NCBI GenBank assembly: GCA_903862855.1
Contig: CAIOZW010000053.1
Span: 1-36,973, forward strand
Source of the DNA: an uncultured Acidobacteriota bacterium
GTDB taxonomy: Bacteria; Acidobacteriota; Blastocatellia; RBC074
Direction of reading: 5' to 3'
DNA length: 36,973 nucleotides
The notes under the pieces were generated by a model. It was not told the DNA's origin. It saw only the letters and a program-made list of their open reading frames with translations, and did not search any database. Numbering within the stretch: position 1 is the stretch's first letter; every line of letters begins with the position of its first letter. Below are positions 11,472-21,442 of the stretch, one piece after another. A program made the translations under genes and the position numbers.

Positions 11472-13016
11472 TCAGGCCGGTTGATTGTCAATCTGCGCTC
11501 TCTGAAGGGTTCCACTGTAGTCGACATAGATCGACTTCCACTCCGAGAAGATATCGAGTGAGGAGATCATCGCCCCCTCACGGTGGCCATTGCCGGTTCC
11601 CTTTGTACCTCCAAACGGGAGATGAACCTCGGCCCCGATAGTCGATGAGTTGACGTAGAAGATGCCGGTATACATCTGCTCCATCGCCTTCATTGCCCGG
11701 TTGATATCCTGGGTATAGATCGATGAGGAGAGACCGTATCTGACACCGTTTCCAATCTCGATGGCCTCATCGAGATCACGGCAGGGGATGATGCTGACGA
11801 CCGGTCCAAAGATCTCCTCCTGGGCAATCCGCATCTGTGGCGCGACATCGGTGAAGATGGTCGGTTCGATGAAGTACCCATGGCGATACGCGCCCCTCTC
11901 CAGCCGGTTCCCACCGCTGTGGAGCTTGGCCCCATCCTCCCGCCGACCGATGTCGATATAGCCGAGGATCTTCTCCATCGCCTCTTCGTTGATTACTGGC
12001 CCAACGTCGACATTGGACCTCAGACCATTGCCAACCCGGAGCTGTTGCGTCTTCGCGGTCAGCTTTTCAACGAACTGACGATAGACCTTCTGGTGAACGA
12101 CAATCCGCGATGAAGCGGTGCAACGCTGCCCGGTCGTTCCAAATGCTCCCCAGATCGTCCCTTCGACGGCCAGATCGAGATTGGCATCATCAAGTACCAT
12201 GATCACGTTCTTGCCACCCATCTCGAGTGAGCAGATCTTGTCGTGCTGCGCCGCCTGCGTAGCCACCAGTCGACCAGTCTCAGTCGAACCGGTGAAGGAG
12301 ACCAGCCGAACCTCCTTGTGGGTTGCGAGTGGAGCCCCGGCGCTCTCACCAAGCCCCATGACGACGTTGATGACCCCAGGGGGAATCCCCGCCTCTTCGG
12401 CCATCCTGACCAGATTAATCGTCGAAAGCGGCGTATCCTCCGCCGGCTTGATAACGACCGTGTTGCCACAGATGAGTGCTGGCATCAGCTTCCAGGAGGG
12501 AATCGCCATCGGGAAGTTCCAGGGCGTGATCAGGGAGCAGACTCCGACCGGTTGGCGCACGCACATTGCCAGCTTGTTTGGCAGCTCTGATGGCGATGTA
12601 TAACCATGCAGCCGACGTCCCTCACCAGCCGTGTAGAAGGTCATGTCGATCGCTTCCTGCACGTCACCACGGGCCTCCTTGAGAACCTTTCCCATCTCAC
12701 GGGTCATCTCCCGGGCAAACTCCTCCTTGCGGCTCATCAGCATCTGCCCGAGCCGGTAGAGGATCTCCGCCCGTTTCGGCGCCGGTGTCGCCTTCCATTT
12801 TGGCAGCGCCGTTGCGGCAGCCTCAACCGCCGCTGCGACATCCCTCGCATTCGATGCCGGGAAGAGCCCGATCACCTCCCGCGTGTCTGCCGGATTGCGA
12901 TTCTCGATATATTCACCACTCGCCGGCTTGACCCACCGGCCTCCTATCAGATTACTGTACTTGACCGGATCGCCACCGGTCGCCTTCTCACTCTCTCCTG
13001 CTCTCCTTGTCGCCAT
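11472..13016 (-). CDS. NAD(P)-dependent aldehyde dehydrogenase family protein
   Basis: [77 protein letters not shown] catalytic Cys, [12 protein letters not shown]. Start placed at MATRRAG (13016), preceded by an AGGAGGAG ribosome-binding site. Confidence 0.93.
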   Translation of the reverse strand: MATRRAGESEKATGGDPVKYSNLIGGRWVKPASGEYIENRNPADTREVIGLFPASNARDVAAAVEAAATALPKWKATPAPKRAEILYRLGQMLMSRKEEFAREMTREMGKVLKEARGDVQEAIDMTFYTAGEGRRLHGYTSPSELPNKLAMCVRQPVGVCSLITPWNFPMAIPSWKLMPALICGNTVVIKPAEDTPLSTINLVRMAEEAGIPPGVINVVMGLGESAGAPLATHKEVRLVSFTGSTETGRLVATQAAQHDKICSLEMGGKNVIMVLDDANLDLAVEGTIWGAFGTTGQRCTASSRIVVHQKVYRQFVEKLTAKTQQLRVGNGLRSNVDVGPVINEEAMEKILGYIDIGRREDGAKLHSGGNRLERGAYRHGYFIEPTIFTDVAPQMRIAQEEIFGPVVSIIPCRDLDEAIEIGNGVRYGLSSSIYTQDINRAMKAMEQMYTGIFYVNSSTIGAEVHLPFGGTKGTGNGHREGAMISSLDIFSEWKSIYVDYSGTLQRAQIDNQPA

Positions 13017-13056
13017 GATCTCCTCCTGTCTCCCTGTCTTCACGCTGACCAGAGGG

Positions 13057-13326
13057 CTATCTTCCGGTCGCTGTTTTTGGCGTCGTGTGGCAGAGCAGGC
13101 AGCTTACCCGCTCGTCACGCCACTTCCCTGGGTGCTTGTGTTCGATCTCCAGTCGCGCCATCGTCTCGGCCTGATGGCAGGCCAGGCAGTCCTTGCGAGC
13201 GGTGACGGTCAGATGCTCTACCGGTTCAGCCGGCATCGGCCGGGCCTTGTTTTTGGTCGAAAGATAGTAGAGACCGCCCACGATGGTGATTATTATAAGA
13301 AGAAAAATGATGTCTCGGGATTTCAT
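13057..13326 (-). CDS. Small membrane-anchored c-type cytochrome-like protein with two CxxCH motifs
   Basis: N-terminal TM segment [18 protein letters not shown], then CLACH and CLLCH motifs. Confidence 0.75.
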   Translation of the reverse strand: MKSRDIIFLLIIITIVGGLYYLSTKNKARPMPAEPVEHLTVTARKDCLACHQAETMARLEIEHKHPGKWRDERVSCLLCHTTPKTATGR

Positions 13327-13457
13327 GCCGGATGATCCTCTGGAAACTGGTGTGTCAAAAAGATCGTGTCAAAAGAGGTCTAATTAAGATATGACTGTAG
13401 CAAATTGAAACAGAGAAATACAGTGGGACTTGCCTGTCGGAGGGGAGAATTGGAGAA

Positions 13458-13492
13458 GGCTCAGTATCGAGGAGCTCCCCCGGTACTGAGCC
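13458..13492 (-). terminator. Terminator-like hairpin downstream of the POT transporter gene
   Basis: GGCTCAGTATCG (13458-13469) / CGGTACTGAGCC (13481-13492), 12 bp with one G-T; the minus transcript continues into a T/C-rich stretch (TTCTCCAATTCTCC); located just after the minus-strand stop at 13509. Confidence 0.7.
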
Positions 13493-13508
13493 TCTGTTGA
13501 TCAAGCTG

Positions 13509-15014
13509 TCAGTTGACGCGACCCATCATGCGTTTGATCATCGGGATCATAAAAATCAGAACCAATGATGCGGCGATCGGGATCGTCGCGACCTTCGTGA
13601 AGAGGTTGATCAGGGCCGATCCTGAACCGAACTCGCCGGCAATCTCTCCGGCAAGAAAGTTGCCAAATGAGATCGAGAGGAACCAGACACCCATCATCAG
13701 CCCGGTCAGGCGTGCCGGAGCCAGTTTGGTTGTCGTACTCAACCCGACCGGACTGAGGCAGAGCTCGCCAATCGTCTGCATCAGGTAGACCCAGATCAGC
13801 CACGATGGGCCAACCCGATTGCCCGCGTCACCGAGCCCTGATGAGGCCAGTACCAGCACGATCGCTCCCAGCCCGGTGAAGAAGAGCCCGATCGCGAACT
13901 TGGCCGGGCTCGATGGCTGGCGATGCTTCAACCCCAGCCAGATCATCGAGAAGACTGGCGCAAGACCGATCAGGAAGATCGAGTTGACCGACTGGTACCA
14001 GCCTGCTGGAAATCCGTCGATCACCTGGTCACTGATGAATCCGGGCAGGATACCAAGGATCCATCCGGGGACACTCCGGTCGGTAAAGCGGTCGGCAAAG
14101 AGGTTGAAACTCGACCCGGCCTGCTCAAAGGAGGCCCAGAAGAGGATCGAGAAGAAGAAGAGAATGACGATCACTCCGACCGGCTTCTTCTCCTCCGGCC
14201 GCAGATAGCTGGTGAAGAGCCAGATCAGGAAACCAGCCACGGCACCAATCAGGATCTGCATCTTGATCGCCCGGATCGCCTCCGGACCAAACCATAGAAA
14301 GGCGACCGCGCCACTGCAGGCCAGCATGAGAAATGTCCCCAGCAACGCGTTGCGGCGGCGTGCCCCGGATGGCAGGGCGGGGGCATTTCCGACATGGGCG
14401 AGACGGGCTCCTCCCATCACATACTGGATCACTCCAAAGGTCATTCCTATCCCGGCCATCCCGAATCCGAGATGCCAGTCGATCTTCTCGCCGAGATAGC
14501 TGCAGATCAGCGGCGCAATGAAGGCCCCCAGGTTGATTCCCATGTAGAATATTGAGAATCCGGCATCCCGCCGCTCATCCTCCGTACCATAGAGGCTTCC
14601 GACGAGCGCACTGACATTCGGTTTCAGCAGACCCGTTCCTATGACGATCAGGATCAGGCCAAGGTAGAATGTCTGGACTGCCGGGAAGACCATCGAAAAG
14701 TGGCCCAAGGCGATGATGATTCCGCCAAGAAGTACTGATCGACGAGTCCCGAGCACATTGTCGGCTATCCATCCACCAGGGATCGACATCAGATAGACGG
14801 AACCGGTATAGGCTCCGTAGATGCTCGCCGCCATCTTGTCATCAAACCCCAGTCCGCCGCTGGCGGCTGCGGTGGTCATGTAGAGGACGAGCAGGGCCCG
14901 CATTCCATAGTAACTGAAACGCTCCCACATCTCCGTGAAGAAGAGAGTCGTCAGACCGCGTGGATGCCCACCCAGTCCGCTGCTATCACGCTGCAAATCG
15001 ATCGAAGTCGCCAT
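13509..15014 (-). CDS. POT/PTR family proton-dependent oligopeptide transporter (MFS)
   Basis: [32 protein letters not shown] signature, multiple TMs, [40 protein letters not shown]. Start placed at MATSIDL (15014). Confidence 0.94.
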   Translation of the reverse strand: MATSIDLQRDSSGLGGHPRGLTTLFFTEMWERFSYYGMRALLVLYMTTAAASGGLGFDDKMAASIYGAYTGSVYLMSIPGGWIADNVLGTRRSVLLGGIIIALGHFSMVFPAVQTFYLGLILIVIGTGLLKPNVSALVGSLYGTEDERRDAGFSIFYMGINLGAFIAPLICSYLGEKIDWHLGFGMAGIGMTFGVIQYVMGGARLAHVGNAPALPSGARRRNALLGTFLMLACSGAVAFLWFGPEAIRAIKMQILIGAVAGFLIWLFTSYLRPEEKKPVGVIVILFFFSILFWASFEQAGSSFNLFADRFTDRSVPGWILGILPGFISDQVIDGFPAGWYQSVNSIFLIGLAPVFSMIWLGLKHRQPSSPAKFAIGLFFTGLGAIVLVLASSGLGDAGNRVGPSWLIWVYLMQTIGELCLSPVGLSTTTKLAPARLTGLMMGVWFLSISFGNFLAGEIAGEFGSGSALINLFTKVATIPIAASLVLIFMIPMIKRMMGRVN

Positions 15015-15277
15015 GACGCTTCGCTCCTTGTCTTTTGATTCAAGTTTTTCATCCAGTTTGATGAATGGGTCAATGGCCGACAGCCTACCACAGTCGTTCG
15101 CAATCGACGAACAATTGCAAGACAAAGTCTACACCCGTGCTGTCGATTCCATCGCCAGGCAATCGCACAATGGACTGAGAGGATTTCCAAATTTCAGACT
15201 CCGGCAGGTTGTCAGTGTGAGTAATCAATTGGAACTGAGTAGGGATCAGTGTCGGATCGGTTCGCGAACTACCACGA

Positions 15278-15328
15278 CTTCGCGTGAGGAGGCAGGGAAG
15301 CTGTCAGTCTGAGAAAGTTCACGCGAAG
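15278..15328. repeat. Inverted repeat CTTCGCGTGA...TCACGCGAAG, adjacent to the palindrome GTTCGCGAAC at 15260-15269
   Basis: Direct reading: perfect 10-bp arms at 15278-15287 and 15319-15328. Confidence 0.85.
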
Positions 15329-15553
15329 ACGCGAAACGGTAATAGCTAGCAGGAGGATACGATTGCCCTTGCCATCCCTCACCGGAGCAGGGAAATCTTG
15401 CCGGAATCTTCTTCCCCTTGATCCATCTTCGCGCTAAACTGTGCTCGTTTTACCGTTCCAAGTCGCAATTGAAAGACAATAGGTCTTGAATGCCGAGACA
15501 AACCAGCAGAAGAGGAAATAAGTGAAGAGATTTGCAGAGGAGAGATATTGACC

Positions 15554-15826
15554 ATGGACGAGCGCGATTATTACCTCGAAAAACAGGAGATCAAGTCAGC
15601 CACCTTCACCTGTCCAAAGTGTCGCCAGACCTCGGACTTTCAAGTGCGCTGGTTGCGCCGGACGCGCAAGCGCGAGATGCCGCGCGGAGGCAGTGAGCTT
15701 GACCGAGCCAAATTTGCAAAGGCACGTGACTATATGGTCAGAGTCGACGATATGCTCTTCTGTCCCAATCCGCGCTGTCGGAGCCGGTTTGAGTTTCCAA
15801 ATTCTCAGACAGTGGTCTTCATTTGA
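15554..15826 (+). CDS. Small zinc-ribbon-like protein of unknown function
   Basis: CPKCRQ...CPNPRCRSRF two-CxxC-type pattern; about 90 aa; ATG at 15554. Confidence 0.7.
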   Translation: MDERDYYLEKQEIKSATFTCPKCRQTSDFQVRWLRRTRKREMPRGGSELDRAKFAKARDYMVRVDDMLFCPNPRCRSRFEFPNSQTVVFI

Positions 15827-15840
15827 GCAAGGCGGAGCAA

Positions 15841-16139
15841 TGAACCTCGAAGATTTCAATTCGTCGATCACCGCCGGTATCCCCCCGGATCCACTCGATC
15901 CGTGCCTGCTGGCGATGTGGTACGAGAAGTCGGGCGACTGGAACAAGGCCCACGAGATCGTGCAGGAGATCGATACGGAGATGGCTTCACTTGTCCATGC
16001 CTACCTTCACCGGCGTGAAGGTGATGATTCAAATGCACGGTACTGGTATGGCAGGGCCGGGCGAAGGTTTCCCGACCGGCCGACCCTGGATGATGAATGG
16101 CTGTCGCTGACCGGCGAACTGCTCGCCGCGGCTGAATAA
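15841..16139 (+). CDS. Small conserved-looking hypothetical protein
   Basis: MNLEDFNSSITAGIPPDPLDPCLLAMWYEKSGDWNKAHEIVQEIDTEMASLVHAYLHRREGDDSNARYWYGRAGRRFP; starts 15 nt after the zinc-ribbon gene, with a short purine-rich GGCGGAGCA upstream. Confidence 0.7.
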
Positions 16140-16179
16140 TGTGAACTACAAAGACTGAAACAGATTGTCCGGAGGATAG

Positions 16180-17523
16180 ATGAGCAAGAACTTTTCGCGC
16201 CGCAACTTTCTGCAGACCTCGCTGGCTGGAGCCGCTGCGACTGGAGTGGCAAGCGCCGCGCCCGCTGGGGCAGCCCCGGTCGACAGCTCAAAACCAGCCC
16301 TGCTTGGCGGCACACCGGTTCGTTCGACGGCCTTCCCGTCCTGGCCACTGGTTGGTGAGGCCGAGGAGCGTCAGCTGCTCGAGACGTTGCGCAGCCGGAA
16401 GTGGAACCGGATGGAGGGTGGCGTCGTTGCCCGTTTCGAGAAGGAGTGGGCGACCCGCCTCGGAGCCTCCCACGTTCTGGCAACCTCAAGCGGAACCAGT
16501 GCGCTGGCCTGTTCGATGAATGCGCTCGAGATCGGCCCTGGAGACGAAGTGATCGTCCCACCATACACATTTGTCGCGACAATCAATGCCGTTCTCATGC
16601 AGCACGCCCTGCCGGTCTTTGTCGATACCGACCGGGAGACGATGCAGATCGATGCCCGCAAGATCGAGGCGGCGATCACCCCGCGAACCCGGGCCATCAT
16701 GCCGGTCCATCTTGGCGGTTCGGTGGCCGATATGGACACGATCCTCACCATCGCCCGCAAGCACAATCTCCCGGTCGTTGAAGATGCCTGTCAGTCACAC
16801 CTTGCCGAGTGGAGGGGGAGGAAGGTTGGCACCCTTGGCGACCTCGGTTGTTTCAGCCTCCAGGCCTCCAAGAATCTCAATTCCGGCGAAGGGGGAATCA
16901 TTGTTGCCCGTGAGGCACGGCTGCTCGACGTCTGCCGCAGTTTCCATAATCAGGGCCGCGGTCAGGCCGATACCAGTTTTGCCTATGTGCGGAACGGCGA
17001 CAACCGCCGCCTGACCGAGTTCCAGGGAGCGATCCTCCTCGCCCAGCTGACCCGTTTCGATGAGCAGGTACGACGCCGCGAGGAGAATGCCGGCTACCTG
17101 ACATCGCTTCTGCACCAGATCACCGGCATCATTCCGGCGAAGATGTACGACGGCGTGACACGCAACGCCTATCACCTCTATATGTTCAGATACGACCCGG
17201 CGGCCTTCAAGGGGCTCTCCCGCAACCGCTTCATTCAGGCGCTCAAGGCCGAGGGTATTCCCTGTGGCGGCGGCTACTCACCCCTCTACCGGGAACCTTT
17301 CCTTGAGAATACTCTCAATTCAAGGGCTTACCGGTACGTCTACACGGTAAAGCAGCTTGACGAGTACCGGCAGCGACTCAACTGTCCGGAGAACGACCGG
17401 CTCTGTGCCGAAGCCGTCTGGTTTACTCAGACCATGTTTCTTGGCGGCCGCGAGGATATGGACCAGATCGCTTCGGCCATCAGCAAAATTCAGCGGCAAG
17501 CGGCTGACCTTGTCAACGGATAG
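16180..17523 (+). CDS. DegT/DnrJ/EryC1/StrS-family PLP-dependent aminotransferase-like protein with Tat signal
   Basis: Twin-arginine start [92 protein letters not shown] (candidate PLP Lys). Confidence 0.9.
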   Translation: MSKNFSRRNFLQTSLAGAAATGVASAAPAGAAPVDSSKPALLGGTPVRSTAFPSWPLVGEAEERQLLETLRSRKWNRMEGGVVARFEKEWATRLGASHVLATSSGTSALACSMNALEIGPGDEVIVPPYTFVATINAVLMQHALPVFVDTDRETMQIDARKIEAAITPRTRAIMPVHLGGSVADMDTILTIARKHNLPVVEDACQSHLAEWRGRKVGTLGDLGCFSLQASKNLNSGEGGIIVAREARLLDVCRSFHNQGRGQADTSFAYVRNGDNRRLTEFQGAILLAQLTRFDEQVRRREENAGYLTSLLHQITGIIPAKMYDGVTRNAYHLYMFRYDPAAFKGLSRNRFIQALKAEGIPCGGGYSPLYREPFLENTLNSRAYRYVYTVKQLDEYRQRLNCPENDRLCAEAVWFTQTMFLGGREDMDQIASAISKIQRQAADLVNG

Positions 17524-17562
17524 ACCTTGGCTCTCGATAGTGATAATGGAGACTGATCTGAC

Positions 17563-18312
17563 ATGCTCGTCCTTCTCCTGACCATCATCACCTGGTTCAA
17601 CCCGGCGCTCTTTCAGTCGGGTTCGATCGATCCGCTTGTCCGGCAGTTGATTGTTGAGATAGCCGATGTTGAAGATATGGGACGACGGATCGAGCTGGTC
17701 TCGGAGCGGCTGCTTGGACGGCCTTACCTGAGCCACCCGCTGATTGGTTCGCCAGAGACGGCCGAGGTTCTCGTGACCCGGGTCGATGGATTCGACTGCG
17801 TCACCCTGGTCGAGACCGTCCTTGCGATCGCCCATTCGGAATCCCCGGATGATTTTCCTGCCCGACTCTCGGCAATCAGGTATCGCCAGGGACAGGTCGA
17901 GTGGAGATCTCGCCTCCATTACGCGACCCAATGGTCAGCCTTCAATATTGCCCGGGGGATTCTCGACGATGTGACCACTCAATCCGCGAGCCAGCTTCGT
18001 CTCAAATCCCTTGACCGAGTGAGGGGGCTCGATCCACACCTCTCAAACTATCGCTACTACCCGAAAAGATTCTTCCCCGACATCGCTCCGACCCTCCTGA
18101 GCGGCGACATCATCTTCTTTGTCTCAGGGCGTCCCGGACTCGACACCAATCATGTCGGAATAGTCATTCGCCGCGATGGTCAGCTTCTGCTGCGAAATGC
18201 GTCACGAAGCCATCGGGCCGTGGTCGATCAATCACTCCAACACTATTTTGAGACCAATCGCATGGCCGGATTCTTTGTCAATCGCCCCCGCCCCCTCCCC
18301 AACCAAAGGTGA
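17563..18312 (+). CDS. DUF1460 (N-acetylmuramoyl-L-alanine amidase-like) protein
   Basis: RVDGFDCVTLVETVLAIAHS, RYRQGQVEWRSRLHYATQW, SGDIIFFVSGRPGLDTNHVGIVIR, LRNASRSHRAVVD. Confidence 0.85.
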   Translation: MLVLLLTIITWFNPALFQSGSIDPLVRQLIVEIADVEDMGRRIELVSERLLGRPYLSHPLIGSPETAEVLVTRVDGFDCVTLVETVLAIAHSESPDDFPARLSAIRYRQGQVEWRSRLHYATQWSAFNIARGILDDVTTQSASQLRLKSLDRVRGLDPHLSNYRYYPKRFFPDIAPTLLSGDIIFFVSGRPGLDTNHVGIVIRRDGQLLLRNASRSHRAVVDQSLQHYFETNRMAGFFVNRPRPLPNQR

Positions 18313-18318
18313 AGAGCA

Positions 18319-18342
18319 GAATGGGCCGCAAGCGGCCCATTC
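18319..18342. terminator. Terminator-like hairpin between convergent genes
   Basis: GAATGGGCCGC AA GCGGCCCATTC, a perfect inverted repeat between the + stop at 18312 and the - stop at 18389. Confidence 0.7.
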
Positions 18343-18388
18343 AAGGAAAATTCTGGTTGTTTTGGCCAGGTTGTCCGGCAGTGAGTTC

Positions 18389-19258
18389 CTAGCCGAGAAC
18401 CTCTTTCACCTTCGCGCCGATATCGGCGGGGCTCTTCACGACGTGAATGCCGGCCGCCGTCATCGCTGCCATCTTCTCTGAGGCTGTTCCCTTGCCACCC
18501 GAGATGATTGCGCCCGCGTGGCCCATTCGTCGACCTGGCGGTGCCGTCTGGCCGCAGATGAATCCAACCACAGGTTTCCTGACGTGATCACGGATATATT
18601 CTGCTGCCTCTTCCTCGGCCGAACCGCCGATCTCACCAATCATGACTATCGCGTCGGTATCGGGGTCCTCGTTGAAGAGCTTCACCGCATCACGCTGCGT
18701 CGTTCCGATGATTGGGTCGCCGCCAATCCCGATACAGGTCGACTGGCCGATCCCGAGCGAGGTCAACTGACCCACCGCCTCATAGGTCAGTGTTCCGCTG
18801 CGAGAAACAACTCCAACCCGCCCCTCGAGATGGATCCGCGCAGGCATGATCCCCACCTTGCACTTGCCAGGTGAGATCACTCCCGGACAGTTCGGCCCGA
18901 TCAGTCTTACCCCGCGCTCACTGACGAACTGGAATGCCTTGACCATGTCGAGTGCCGGAATGCCTTCGGTGATACAGACGATCAGTCCTACTCCGGCCGC
19001 CGCCGCCTCCATGATCGCATCGGCAGCAAAGGGCGGTGGAACATAGATCACCGTCGCGTTCGCCCCCGCCTTCTTCACCGACTCCTCGACCGTATTGAAG
19101 ACCGGGAACCCCTCGTGGGTCGTCCCGCCTTTTCCCGGCGTGACTCCCCCGACGATGTTCGTACCATAATCGCGCATCTGCAGGGCATGGAATGTCCCTT
19201 CCTTGCCCGTCAGTCCCTGGACTATCAGCCTGGTATTCTTATCTACAAGAACGCTCAC
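18389..19258 (-). CDS. sucD: Succinate--CoA ligase (ADP-forming) subunit alpha
   Basis: [75 protein letters not shown]-type region, [46 protein letters not shown] start at 19258 with an AGGAGG-type RBS. Confidence 0.96.
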   Translation of the reverse strand: MSVLVDKNTRLIVQGLTGKEGTFHALQMRDYGTNIVGGVTPGKGGTTHEGFPVFNTVEESVKKAGANATVIYVPPPFAADAIMEAAAAGVGLIVCITEGIPALDMVKAFQFVSERGVRLIGPNCPGVISPGKCKVGIMPARIHLEGRVGVVSRSGTLTYEAVGQLTSLGIGQSTCIGIGGDPIIGTTQRDAVKLFNEDPDTDAIVMIGEIGGSAEEEAAEYIRDHVRKPVVGFICGQTAPPGRRMGHAGAIISGGKGTASEKMAAMTAAGIHVVKSPADIGAKVKEVLG

Positions 19259-19465
19259 CCTTGCCTCCTCATTAGCCGAACCGAGATATATGAGACTTTG
19301 GAAATAAGCACAGAGAATACCATGCGCAAAATTCAAAAGGCAAAACTTACTGGACCCACTATAACCAGCCACCGGATCGTTCCTGATTATCTTGGGTCGG
19401 ACCGGGCCGGATCAGCATCGCCCCGGTCTCCGCTCAGTTCAACATTCCGCAGCATTCACTAATTC

Positions 19466-19474
19466 TGGTATACT
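19466..19474 (+). promoter_or_regulatory. Candidate extended -10 promoter (TGG-TATACT) upstream of the glycosyltransferase-like gene
   Basis: TGGTATACT read directly; no clear -35 at standard spacing. Confidence 0.35.
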
Positions 19475-19630
19475 CAGTCTTTCCTGGCGATAAGTGCTCT
19501 TGAGGAGAAGATTGACAGGGGGACCAATGCTCTTCAAAATACCGGTCGCCGGCGAGATCGTTCAGCAGGTCCCTGCGGGCCACCCAGTTTTTCGACAATT
19601 ATCCAGTCTTGTCAATAGAAAGGTCTGTCA

Positions 19631-20524
19631 ATGTTTGGATTGAGATCCACCCGTGAACCTGGGTTTACACTGCCGATCCTCTTCAATATCTTCAATCGCC
19701 CTGCCGAGACCAACCGTGTTTTCAATGTCATCAGAAAGATCCGTCCACAAAAACTCTTCATAAAGGCTGACGGGCCCCGACGGGATGTCCCGGACGACCG
19801 GAAGAACTGTGCCAGGGCTCGCAAAATCGTCGACCAGATCGACTGGGATTGTGATCTCTACACCCTATTCTATGATGTTAACCTTGGCTGTCGGATCTCG
19901 ATGAGCTCAGGTATCGACTGGTTCTTCTCAAAGGTTGACGAGGGGATCATCCTCGAGGATGACTGCCTGCCCGAAGCTACTTTCTTTTATTTCTGCGAAG
20001 AGCTGCTTGCCAGATACCGCGACGAGGAACGGGTCATGATGATCAGTGGAAACAACTTCCACTCCGGACACCAGTGGGGCTCCGATAGCTACTTCTTCTC
20101 TCGCCACTCCCATATCTGGGGCTGGGCTACCTGGCGACGTGCATGGCTTCACTACGATGTCGGTATGCATAACCTCCCAACGCTCAAGAGAGACCGCGTC
20201 TTCAATCGCCTTCTCCCTGACGAGAGGGAGGCCCGTTACTGGCTCAGAAACTTCCAGATCGTCTACGATGGATCGCTCAATACCTGGGACTACCAGTGGT
20301 TCTACACCATGCTTCTTCACAATGGCCTCTCCATCATCCCCAATGTCAATCTTGTCTCCAATATCGGCTACTCCGATAAGGCGTCACATACCAGGAATAA
20401 AGGGGATAAACTCGCCAATATCAAAACTTACCCTCTTAAAATAACCTCCCACCCAACTGAAATTGCGGCCATTGAGCCTGCCGACCGGTTCATCTCAAAC
20501 TATGTCTTCGGGATCGATCTCTGA
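19631..20524 (+). CDS. Glycosyltransferase-like protein (GT2/GNT-I-like, often annotated HlpA-like)
   Basis: LPILFNIFNRPAETNRVFNVIRKIRPQKLFIKADGPR, FSKVDEGIILEDDCLPEATFFYFCEELL, SHIWGWATWRRAW, DYQWFYTMLLHNGLSIIPNVNLVSNIGY. Confidence 0.82.
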   Translation: MFGLRSTREPGFTLPILFNIFNRPAETNRVFNVIRKIRPQKLFIKADGPRRDVPDDRKNCARARKIVDQIDWDCDLYTLFYDVNLGCRISMSSGIDWFFSKVDEGIILEDDCLPEATFFYFCEELLARYRDEERVMMISGNNFHSGHQWGSDSYFFSRHSHIWGWATWRRAWLHYDVGMHNLPTLKRDRVFNRLLPDEREARYWLRNFQIVYDGSLNTWDYQWFYTMLLHNGLSIIPNVNLVSNIGYSDKASHTRNKGDKLANIKTYPLKITSHPTEIAAIEPADRFISNYVFGIDL

Positions 20525-20575
20525 TCCTCAACCCACCGGTCGTCGTCTCAAAACTGTCACATTTGTTTGAAGATA

Positions 20576-20589
20576 AGTAAGTACTTACA
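20576..20589. promoter_or_regulatory. Candidate TetR operator 1 (AGTAAGTACTTACA; core palindrome GTAAGTACTTAC at 20577-20588)
   Basis: Perfect 12-bp palindrome upstream of a tetR gene; overlaps a possible TTGTTT-N17-TACATT promoter (20563-20591). Confidence 0.6.
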
Positions 20590-20621
20590 TTACTGCTTGA
20601 TTGGGAGGGTACGGGTATGGT

Positions 20622-20635
20622 AGTAAGTGTTTACT
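20622..20635. promoter_or_regulatory. Candidate TetR operator 2 (AGTAAGTGTTTACT)
   Basis: Half-sites AGTAA/TTACT with a 4-nt spacer, the same architecture as operator 1, 46 bp downstream centre to centre. Confidence 0.6.
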
Positions 20636-20671
20636 TGCAAAAGATGTGTAAGAAAGATAGGGCCGACGTTT

Positions 20672-21349
20672 ATGGCCGGTTGGAGGCAGGAAGTGGGAAC
20701 GACAGAGAATACAGAGACACGGCAGCATTCGCGAATGGCGGGAGTAGACCGGCGTCAGCAGATCATCGAGGTGGCCCTGGAGCTCTTCTCGCGGCGGGGT
20801 TTTCAGGGGACGACGACGCGTGAGATAGCCCAGGCGGCCGGGGTGAACGAGGCGACGATCTTTCGCCATTTCGCGACAAAGAGTGAGTTGTATGAAGCGA
20901 TCATCGACTGGAAGTCCTGTGCGGACGATCTGGTGGAGTTGGAGCGTGCATTGGAGGAGACGCTGAAGACGGGAGATGATCGAGCGCTCTTTGAGGCGGT
21001 GGCGCTGCGGATATTGAGCATCAATGACAATGATCCACATACGCTGCGGCTGATGCTCTATAGCGGCCTTGAGGGGCATGGACTGGCAGAGATCTTCTTT
21101 CGGAATCACATCGTAAGGGTTTTTCAGAAATTGGCAGGTTTCATTGCAAGGCGGGTTGAGGAGGGAAGATATCGGGAGGTGGATCCGATGACGGCAGTGC
21201 GGGCCTTTATCGGGATGATCCACTACCACGTCCTTTCGACCAGGATATTTCCACAGCAGACGAATGAGTTGCTGGACATCAGCAATGAGCAGGCGGCAGA
21301 GCGATTTACAGAGCTCTTTGTAGCTTCGGTAATGAAGAGAGATGCATGA
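20672..21349 (+). CDS. TetR/AcrR family transcriptional regulator
   Basis: RRQQIIEVALELFSRRGFQGTTTREIAQAAGVNEATIFRHFATKSELYEAII, a classic TetR HTH. Start uncertain (ORF track 20627; internal Met at 20672 or 20735). Confidence 0.93.
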   Translation: MAGWRQEVGTTENTETRQHSRMAGVDRRQQIIEVALELFSRRGFQGTTTREIAQAAGVNEATIFRHFATKSELYEAIIDWKSCADDLVELERALEETLKTGDDRALFEAVALRILSINDNDPHTLRLMLYSGLEGHGLAEIFFRNHIVRVFQKLAGFIARRVEEGRYREVDPMTAVRAFIGMIHYHVLSTRIFPQQTNELLDISNEQAAERFTELFVASVMKRDA

Positions 21350-21442
21350 GCGAAGACCGGGATGTTGGTCGTGAGGGATCCGGTAGACTTCAAAATTGAT
21401 GAAGACGGGCCAACCGTCAGTTTCAAAGGAGAGGGTAAGGTA

